Source: a virus
DNA: 47,348 nucleotides
Reading direction: 5' to 3' (one strand)
IMG/VR virus record: IMGVR_UViG_3300029448_000074
Coordinates: 1-47,348 of that record
Numbering within the stretch: position 1 is the first letter of the stretch; every line of letters starts with the position of its first letter. The notes under the pieces are model-generated. The model worked only from the letters and a program-made list of their open reading frames with translations, searched no databases and was not told where the DNA came from. This document shows positions 42,073 through 47,348 of the stretch, piece by piece. The position numbers were made by a program, and so were the translations under genes.

Positions 42073-43803
42073 TTATCCTATTTTTTGTATCAATATTCTT
42101 ATTGAATTACTGGCCGGAGCCGTTGTGAAGCCTACAGTTACAAGACCACTCGCTCCTCTAGTTACTTCAGCGAAAACAGTTTCACCCGATGATACTTCTA
42201 TAAGTTGTATCATAAACTCAGTAGAATCAGCGCCCAGTCCGTGAGTGGCAGCAGTTACAGGTACATCTGTTAACGAGCCATTTCCAATTAACCCTGAATA
42301 TTGTCTATTCGTAATTCTACCATCAATTGAGCTATTTGCTACACTGATAGAAGGAGTTGATCCTTCACCTGTGCCGCCTGAAACGGTTACATTTGTACCG
42401 CCGCTTACAGAAGCCACGTAGTTACCGGTTGTTTCTGTGCCAAGAGCAATACCGTTGTTTTTAACAGTAACCTCGCCAGTATTACTTACAGCAAAATTAT
42501 CAGAGCTAAATGACGCAACACCTACAGTTGTTGTAGTTGCTAAATCAACATTCTTGTTAACCTCCGTCCAATTAGCTTCTGTTGTTGGGTTATTACTTTC
42601 AGCTATAATAAGATCACCAATTTCTAGTGGTATTGTAAAGAAGCCGTTACCATCACCCGCTACTGTTACTGCGTATGTATAACCTTTTAAAATCGTAGCT
42701 CCGGTTGGAGGTGCTGCAGTTGCGTCATATCCGCCTTGAAACACTAATTGGCCTGTTACAACGTTATCAACATAGGCTTTTGAAGCTGCGTCAGTTGCTG
42801 CCGCTGGAGTAGTCGGTATCGTTACTTGGCCTGCAAAAGAAGATTGACCAGTTCCTGATACTTGAAGTCTGCCACTTACATTAGTGTCATCAGCGGTTAA
42901 GTATATATCATCTAACCCGCTAGTACCAATACTAATATGACCAGATTTTACACCATTGTTAGGATCATTTTCTTCTTCAATACTAGCAGATAGAAAATTA
43001 TAATCATTAGTGCTACCACCGTTAAACCCAAGTTTTAATCTTAGATATTCATCACCTCCATCATTTTCATTATAACCAAACTGTATAAAAGTCTTACCGC
43101 TTATGCCTATCCCTTCTATTCGATTATTTGTATTACCAGAGTTAGTATTACCTAAAACAATTTTACCGTTATTATGAGCAATGTTTAAATCGCCACTCAT
43201 GGTATCACCAGTAACAGCAACAAAGTCTGTAGCTGCCGCCGCCGCCGCTGTTCCCAATGTTGGAAGGTTTGAAAGACTATTGTAATCACCGTCAAATAGT
43301 GATGTGTTGCCTTCTAGCGCTGTGCCAGCAGTTGTGCCAAATCCAGGGAAAGTTACTTTTAAGGAGTTAGCCGCAATGGCACTTGCTTGAGTACTTGATA
43401 TTGTAGTTGTGTCACCAGCTAATGCAGTTGTACTTGTTGTACCTAATTGTAACAAGGGGGTGTTGCCAGCCAAAGCAGTTGTGCTTGTTGTACCTAATTG
43501 CAGTAACCCTGTAATAGTTACATCGGCAAGACCTTCTCTTGTTAATGTTAATGTACCTCCACTTATGGATCCACCTGTTACATAGTTATTAGAATCCTGC
43601 CCAACGGAAATCCACCCATCTGTTGCCCCGGAGTATATCCTTAATGATTGTGAATCGGATTTATAATATATTTGTCCAACTTGTGGAGTCTGGGCTGTTG
43701 GATCAGATGTGTCTGGTTGTATTACCGCAAACTGAAGTTGCCCGGTGTTTAAGTTAATATTGCCGTCTATGTCAAGACCGGCTAAATATTTAATGTCTGC
43801 CAT
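42073..43803 (-). CDS. Tail fibre protein (576 aa)
   Basis: The N-terminus MADIKYLAGLDIDGNINLNT is a usual opening for marine phage fibre or head-fibre proteins. A 17-residue tandem repeat (LLQLGTTSTTALAG plus three residues) lies at about residues 100-133. A shared module at 42766-43173 follows (see repeat), then the classic TDAASKAYVD motif. The C-terminal portion has a domain with GGTNVTVSGGTGE, a VTAATHGLGADS segment and the ending SNSIRILIQKIG. All parts are beta- and Gly/Thr-rich, as in trimeric fibres. It is probably an appendage that works together with the neighbouring fibres. Confidence 0.8.
   Translation of the reverse strand: MADIKYLAGLDIDGNINLNTGQLQFAVIQPDTSDPTAQTPQVGQIYYKSDSQSLRIYSGATDGWISVGQDSNNYVTGGSISGGTLTLTREGLADVTITGLLQLGTTSTTALAGNTPLLQLGTTSTTALAGDTTTISSTQASAIAANSLKVTFPGFGTTAGTALEGNTSLFDGDYNSLSNLPTLGTAAAAAATDFVAVTGDTMSGDLNIAHNNGKIVLGNTNSGNTNNRIEGIGISGKTFIQFGYNENDGGDEYLRLKLGFNGGSTNDYNFLSASIEEENDPNNGVKSGHISIGTSGLDDIYLTADDTNVSGRLQVSGTGQSSFAGQVTIPTTPAAATDAASKAYVDNVVTGQLVFQGGYDATAAPPTGATILKGYTYAVTVAGDGNGFFTIPLEIGDLIIAESNNPTTEANWTEVNKNVDLATTTTVGVASFSSDNFAVSNTGEVTVKNNGIALGTETTGNYVASVSGGTNVTVSGGTGEGSTPSISVANSSIDGRITNRQYSGLIGNGSLTDVPVTAATHGLGADSTEFMIQLIEVSSGETVFAEVTRGASGLVTVGFTTAPASNSIRILIQKIG
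42766..43173 (-). repeat. Fibre module shared with the 710-aa fibre (copy 1)
   Basis: Encodes NNGKIVLGNTN to SKAYVD. The same order of motifs (RIEGIGISGKTFIQFG, NDGGDEYLRLKLGFNGG, TGQSSFAG, ATDAASKAYVD) occurs in the 710-residue fibre at 45047-45463. The second copy is 3 codons longer. Copies are clearly homologous but have diverged, so the event is not recent. Confidence 0.85.
43405..43506 (-). repeat. Two tandem 51-bp coding repeats in the 576-aa fibre
   Basis: Copy one is 43456-43506 and copy two 43405-43455. Each encodes LLQLGTTSTTALAG followed by three residues (NTP or DTT). DNA differs at several third positions. Confidence 0.85.
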
Positions 43804-43809
43804 GATTGT

Positions 43810-44535
43810 TTAGTTTAAATATGCCTTGCCGGAAAATGCGGCGTTAAATGTTATTGTTAAATTATTTTTATCTATATAGTCTACTTTGGCTTCTGCCACA
43901 GTTCCCCCAAAAGAGGTTATGCTTACAGAAGGATTTTTTTCTAAGTTATGGCTTATATTCCAGGTTGTTACAGCTGTGTTTTGTGTAAACTCAAAATGCT
44001 TATCTCCCTGTATGTTAAATTCACCAATTACGTAATGGGCTTCGGGGTTTATTAAGCCGTTAGCCATACCGGCACCGCCGGTTTTTTTCAAAACAAACTG
44101 TGCTTTAAAAAACCCGGGTTCATACTCGTCTATTAAATTTGCAAGTATAAATACACCAAAGTTGTTTATTTGGTTTATTTCTGCAATTATTATTTCTTTT
44201 TTATTAAATAGCTCAAAAAACTTATCTATTAATCTATTTCCGCTATTTTTTTTACTTACTATTAGGTTGGCTATGTCTTCCATTTTTTCATTGTCACCGC
44301 CTCCTAATTCAAAGCTTATGGTACCAGGTTCTCTTCCCTCTGATAAATTGCTTTGCCATTTAAATATAACTTGATCAGCCACGCCAATCATGCCCTTTTC
44401 GTTATATAATTTTATTATTTCACTTAAAGAATAATTTTTTGTTCTCTGGGCACCACCAGGTCTTGAGTCTGTGCCTATAACCTTATCAGATAATTCTGGT
44501 ACAGCATCTAGGGCATATGTGCTTATTCTTGCCAT
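43810..44535 (-). CDS. Tail-fibre-type protein with shared anchor and tip (241 aa)
   Basis: The N-terminal 40 residues (MARISTYALDAVPELSDKVI, then GTDSRPGGAQRTKNYSLSEI) match in pattern the start of the 710-residue fibre and are a common virion-attachment module. The middle is an alpha/beta domain (NRLIDKFFELFNKKEIIIAE). The C-terminal part (TWNISHNLEKNPSVSITSFG; TITFNAAFSGKAYLN) is a common fibre tip. There is almost no shaft, so this may be a short appendage or an assembly platform for longer fibres. It starts one base from the stop of the 710-residue fibre gene. Confidence 0.75.
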   Translation of the reverse strand: MARISTYALDAVPELSDKVIGTDSRPGGAQRTKNYSLSEIIKLYNEKGMIGVADQVIFKWQSNLSEGREPGTISFELGGGDNEKMEDIANLIVSKKNSGNRLIDKFFELFNKKEIIIAEINQINNFGVFILANLIDEYEPGFFKAQFVLKKTGGAGMANGLINPEAHYVIGEFNIQGDKHFEFTQNTAVTTWNISHNLEKNPSVSITSFGGTVAEAKVDYIDKNNLTITFNAAFSGKAYLN

Positions 44536-44536
44536 A

Positions 44537-46669
44537 TTATGAATCTATTGTTGCCCCTGGATTTAATGTGGCGGCATCAGTTGTTAAATAAGAAAAAGAA
44601 CCTATTATGTAAATTTGGTTTCCGTTGTTTAAATCACCTGTCTGCATGTGTTGTGTAACAAAGTAATTTGTTATTGCGGTGTTTTGTTTTAGTATATTTA
44701 ATTTAGCATTGCCAAGTCCACTATTTAATGTAGTGTTTGTTCCAGCTGATTGAACATCAAAACCATCACATTGATTTAAAGCTCCTCCTTGGAAACTACC
44801 CGCTCCGCCATCATGATCATATGGCCAACCTTGAACAGTTAAGCCAGATGTGCCACTTGTGTTTCCTGATATATTGCTAGCATTTATAGTAATCCAAAAA
44901 TCACAAAATACCATATTACCCGTTCTAACCCATTTCCCTTGCTGAATGTTATATGAAGAAATTACCCATTCGGACGGCACACTTGCTATTAGTTGAGGTG
45001 TGTAAGTTCCTGTTGTTTGAGTAACGCCACTACCAGTGTTTTGCGAATCAACATAAGCTTTTGACGCAGCATCAGTTGCTGCTACGGGAGTTGCTGGTAT
45101 TGTTATTTGCCCTGCGAAAGAAGATTGACCAGTTCCTAAGACTAGAAGTTTCCCACTTGCTCTGGTTTCAAACGCATTTAGGTATATATCGTCCATTACA
45201 AAATTAGTAGTACTTGAACCAATACTTATTGATCCGTCTTTTATACCATCTGCAGGGTTATTTTGTTCTTCAACATTTGCCGATAAAAATATATAAGCTC
45301 CACCACCTCCATTATAACCAAGCGATATTCTTTGATATTCATCGCCTCCGTCATTGTTATTATTACCAAACTTTATAAAAGTTTTTCCACTTTCGCCAAT
45401 TCCTTCTATGCTATTAGTCGTGTTAGCCTCATTGGTATTACCTAAAACAATTTTGGCGTTATTACCTGCTACGTTTAACGATACGCCAGATTCAGAAACA
45501 ATAGAATTACCAAGCGTTGTTGGTCCAGTCCATTTTGTTAACGTGTTATTAGTTCCAGTACCTGTTACTTGACCAGCATTTTCAGAATCTACATAAGCCT
45601 TAGATGCTGCGTCGGTTCCAGCTACAGGAGTTTCCGGTATTGTTACCTGATCTGTGAAAAGACTTGTACCCGCTACTTTTAATTGATAACCAGAGTCTGC
45701 ATCTCCAGAGGTTGTCCCGCCGATTTGCCAATTACCTGAATCGTGTATTACACCAGCAAATCCGGTAGCGGATGAAGTGTCCATATCAGATCCTACATAG
45801 AAAGCTAGATCTCCGGTGGCTAATATTTCTGAAGAAGTCGTTCCAGTAACCATACCAATTGCATGGCTAGATATAGGTGTGCCTCCATTTACTAGACTTA
45901 ATCTGCTTATAATACCACCTGCTCCGCCTGTACCTCCTGGGTCACTTGTGTCTGCAACCCCCAATACTGATAAGGAATAGTCTGATGTAGTATTCTCTGT
46001 TCTGTCATCATAAATTTCAAACTGAGAATCTAAAGTTTTTGTATAATTAGCGTTCGGGTGGCCGAATAAACCTTTACCGTCACCTCTTATTATAAACCTA
46101 CCAATAGCATTATCCCATCCGTCTACCTGAGCGGTACCAAATGTTATGCCACCTTCTCCAATAGCGTCATCCATCGCGTTGACAATCCAAAATCTATTGC
46201 CAGTGCCAGGTAATGTGCCTCCGGCAGTGTCGTCTATAATATTAAAGCCAACAGCCGCGTTCTGTGCGCCACCGTCTTGAATAAACTTAATAGAAGGATT
46301 GTGTTGTTCCCCAGCAGGGGTCGGGTTGGAGCCATCAGATATAAGTGTAAGTGTAGTATCTGATTGATCTCTTTCCAATGTTAGGTCCCCCGCTATAGTA
46401 ATTAGGCTACCTGTTGGGTATGAATCCTGTTTTATAATAGAACCTGTTATGCGAGTGGCATTTGAGCCCAATGTATCTTGTGTATCTCTTAATACCGGTA
46501 TTGTAAAGCTAACCGCATCGGGGTCTATAAACTTATCAATGACATATTCTGCAATATCGCCCAGAAAAAAGTTTTTTGTTACTAGTTCATTAGTATCTCC
46601 GTCCGTACCGATTATGCGGTCAAGGTCAGATATGTATATATCTTTTTGATAAGTAGGTATTCTAGCCAT
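44537..46669 (-). CDS. Tail fibre protein (710 aa)
   Basis: Begins with the anchor MARIPTYQKDIYISDLDRII and then GTDGDTNELVTKNFF. It continues with a shaft of Gly/Thr-rich beta repeats, including two TDAASKAYVDS motifs, and the module shared with the 576-residue fibre. The C-terminal domain (about residues 545-710) has WVISSYNIQQGKWVRTGNMV and FCDFWITINASNISGN, a pattern of beta-sandwich tips that could be receptor binding. It ends TTDAATLNPGATIDS. It is the first long gene of the leftward late block. No chaperone or S74 protease domain was recognised. Confidence 0.8.
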   Translation of the reverse strand: MARIPTYQKDIYISDLDRIIGTDGDTNELVTKNFFLGDIAEYVIDKFIDPDAVSFTIPVLRDTQDTLGSNATRITGSIIKQDSYPTGSLITIAGDLTLERDQSDTTLTLISDGSNPTPAGEQHNPSIKFIQDGGAQNAAVGFNIIDDTAGGTLPGTGNRFWIVNAMDDAIGEGGITFGTAQVDGWDNAIGRFIIRGDGKGLFGHPNANYTKTLDSQFEIYDDRTENTTSDYSLSVLGVADTSDPGGTGGAGGIISRLSLVNGGTPISSHAIGMVTGTTSSEILATGDLAFYVGSDMDTSSATGFAGVIHDSGNWQIGGTTSGDADSGYQLKVAGTSLFTDQVTIPETPVAGTDAASKAYVDSENAGQVTGTGTNNTLTKWTGPTTLGNSIVSESGVSLNVAGNNAKIVLGNTNEANTTNSIEGIGESGKTFIKFGNNNNDGGDEYQRISLGYNGGGGAYIFLSANVEEQNNPADGIKDGSISIGSSTTNFVMDDIYLNAFETRASGKLLVLGTGQSSFAGQITIPATPVAATDAASKAYVDSQNTGSGVTQTTGTYTPQLIASVPSEWVISSYNIQQGKWVRTGNMVFCDFWITINASNISGNTSGTSGLTVQGWPYDHDGGAGSFQGGALNQCDGFDVQSAGTNTTLNSGLGNAKLNILKQNTAITNYFVTQHMQTGDLNNGNQIYIIGSFSYLTTDAATLNPGATIDS
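45047..45463 (-). repeat. Fibre module shared with the 576-aa fibre (copy 2)
   Basis: Encodes NNAKIVLGNTN to SKAYVD, including SIEGIGESGKTFIKFG and NDGGDEYQRISLGYNGG. It is the partner of 42766-43173 and shows that the two fibres are mosaics built from a common block with different tips. Confidence 0.85.
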
Positions 46670-46690
46670 TTTTAGTCTTTTTTTGTGTTT

Positions 46691-46930
46691 TTAAGCGTAG
46701 TTCGCCCCTGATTCTTTCTTTGTACCCTCTCCGTCGTTGCCTCTATTAGCGTGAGCTGTCTCCCAACGCTGATCTTTGTGGTCCCAATCCTTGTTATTAG
46801 CCTCATTACCAGCCGCTCGACGTCTTTTTTGGTTTTCGGCCTTCTTTTTTCTCCTTTCGGGGGTCATTGCGTATGCTTTGTCCCGCGCAGCCTTCGCTCT
46901 ACGTGCCGCCGGAGATAAATTTTGTACCAT
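46691..46930 (-). CDS. Small very basic protein, possible HNH-like remnant (79 aa)
   Basis: The first half is a Lys/Arg/Ala-rich helix (ARRAKAARDKAYAMTPERRK). The second half reads AGNEANNKDWDHKDQRWETA and then HANRGNDGEGTKKE. The 'D.DHKD......NRG' pattern recalls small phage proteins that look like a shortened HNH motif, but the second His pair needed for catalysis is not evident. It is the first gene of the leftward block, next to the non-coding divergent region, so it could be a DNA-binding or regulatory protein. Function is unknown and the HNH link is weak. Confidence 0.6.
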   Translation of the reverse strand: MVQNLSPAARRAKAARDKAYAMTPERRKKKAENQKRRRAAGNEANNKDWDHKDQRWETAHANRGNDGEGTKKESGANYA

Positions 46931-47293
46931 ACTGTGTATGATTACGCTGTTTTCGGAGTTCTTAATGCGACAGTTGCCTGCTACTATTATATATAACTAC
47001 CTAATGTCACAATATATTTAAAAAATAGTTAGATATGTGGAGGTTTTGGGTTGCTACCATATATACACAATACACCCACATAAGTAAAACGCGTTTCTTT
47101 TTGCCAGCCCCCGTATCGTTTCCAGGATTCAGGATCACGTTACCAGGATCAGCTGCCAGGTCCCAGCAGGCACAGCACACAGGATCCCGACCAGGATTTA
47201 CGCTTTCCCAGGATCAGGATACAGGATCTATGTATAGCATTTACATACCTAATACGATGTGTTAACGATAATATATATGAATTAAGAATCAAT
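46931..47293. promoter_or_regulatory. Divergent non-coding region between leftward late block and rightward gene
   Basis: A 363-bp gap with no convincing gene. The left third is AT-rich and holds a possible leftward TATAAT-like element (ATTATA on the plus strand, 46986-46991), with GTGACA only 13 bp away, too short for a standard sigma-70 promoter. The middle carries the CAGGAT cluster and is clearly GC-richer. The right end before 47294 is AT-rich (GATAATATATATGAATTAAG). The rightward gene and the 45-kb late block must both be controlled from here or from beyond it. No Bacteroidota consensus promoter was found by eye. Confidence 0.55.
47123..47227. repeat. Cluster of eight CAGGAT hexamers in the divergent region
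   Basis: Copies begin at 47123, 47130, 47144, 47180, 47192, 47209, 47215 and 47222, all in the same orientation, with near-matches such as CCAGGTC between them. Five are followed by C, giving GGATC. The patch is GC-rich against the surrounding AT-rich DNA and is not coding. It could be an origin with iterons, a packaging or terminase recognition site, or an operator array. The sequence does not decide. Confidence 0.8.
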
Positions 47294-47348
47294 ATGAAAA
47301 CAATTACATTAACACAATCTGACTACAATAATATCACAGCCGCATTCT
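47294..47348 (+). CDS. Start of a rightward gene, cut by window end
   Basis: An open frame begins MKTITLTQSDYNNITAAF and runs off the window after 18 codons. The ATG follows an AT-rich leader (GAATTAAGAATCAAT) with no Shine-Dalgarno, as for the leftward genes. The direction is opposite to the late block and the same as nrdA, so it may open the early or metabolic gene set. Too little is present to name a function. Confidence 0.55.
   Translation, partial: MKTITLTQSDYNNITAAF

Noticed and set aside
46931-47100. A standard sigma-70 or Bacteroidota promoter for the late block
   Set aside because: The TATAAT-like site has only a 13-bp spacer to its partner, and no TAnnTTTG was found; kept only as a general regulatory region.
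47035-47265. A 76-codon rightward open frame over the CAGGAT array
   Set aside because: The composition is driven by the hexamer repeats (Gly, Ser, Gln, Pro), there is no domain pattern, and it ends just before a better start at 47294.
1-47348. tRNA genes, integrase or attachment sites
   Set aside because: None were seen by eye on either strand; a tRNA search program would be needed to exclude tRNAs fully.

Overview
The window is a continuous piece of an AT-rich tailed-phage genome, probably a podovirus of a marine member of the Bacteroidota (Flavobacteriia-like). The phage assignment rests on an unbroken late block with terminase, portal, scaffold, HK97-fold-type capsid protein, tail/ring proteins, T7-like internal (ejection) proteins, tail fibres and a lysis cassette. 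The host assignment is an inference. Leftward genes start without Shine-Dalgarno sequences behind A/T-rich leaders (for example at 26011, 29704 and 38362), as is usual in Bacteroidota. The terminase and portal also resemble those of crAss-like phages and Cellulophaga podoviruses. No integrase, tRNA, insertion sequence or CRISPR array was seen.

Layout. (1) 1-1562, rightward: the 3' part of a class I ribonucleotide reductase large subunit, the end of a nucleotide-metabolism operon that lies outside the window. (2) 1559-46930, leftward: about 45 kb of late genes. In the direction of transcription these are a small basic protein and four tail-fibre-type proteins (46930-39121), two small proteins, a GroEL-GroES pair (38362-36555), a run of small proteins including a 3-TM holin (36612-32738), a tandem GroES-like protein (32738-32139), a possible small terminase and the large terminase, portal, scaffold and major capsid protein (32194-24593). 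Then come a head or connector protein, two ring/adaptor proteins, a 1906-residue tail protein, and three small or accessory proteins. The block ends with three ejection-type proteins, the last of 3083 residues, three small basic proteins, a 51-residue holin-like protein and an M15-type endolysin. (3) 46931-47293: a non-coding divergent region with eight CAGGAT hexamers in 105 bp. (4) 47294-47348, rightward: the first 18 codons of another gene.

How it works together. The late block encodes particle assembly, genome packaging, DNA ejection and lysis. The chaperonin pair sits inside this block and a second, double-domain GroES-like protein lies just before the terminase genes, so the phage may carry its own folding system for virion proteins. 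The giant 3083-residue protein combines hydrophobic segments with a zincin-type HExxH motif, a sigma-region-2-like segment and an HAD-phosphatase-like domain. It is likely packaged and injected with the DNA. Two stem-loops on either side of the gene after the capsid gene could tune expression within the long transcript. Two genes of 51 codons (1915-2070 and 34024-34179) were found by direct translation of gaps between longer frames.
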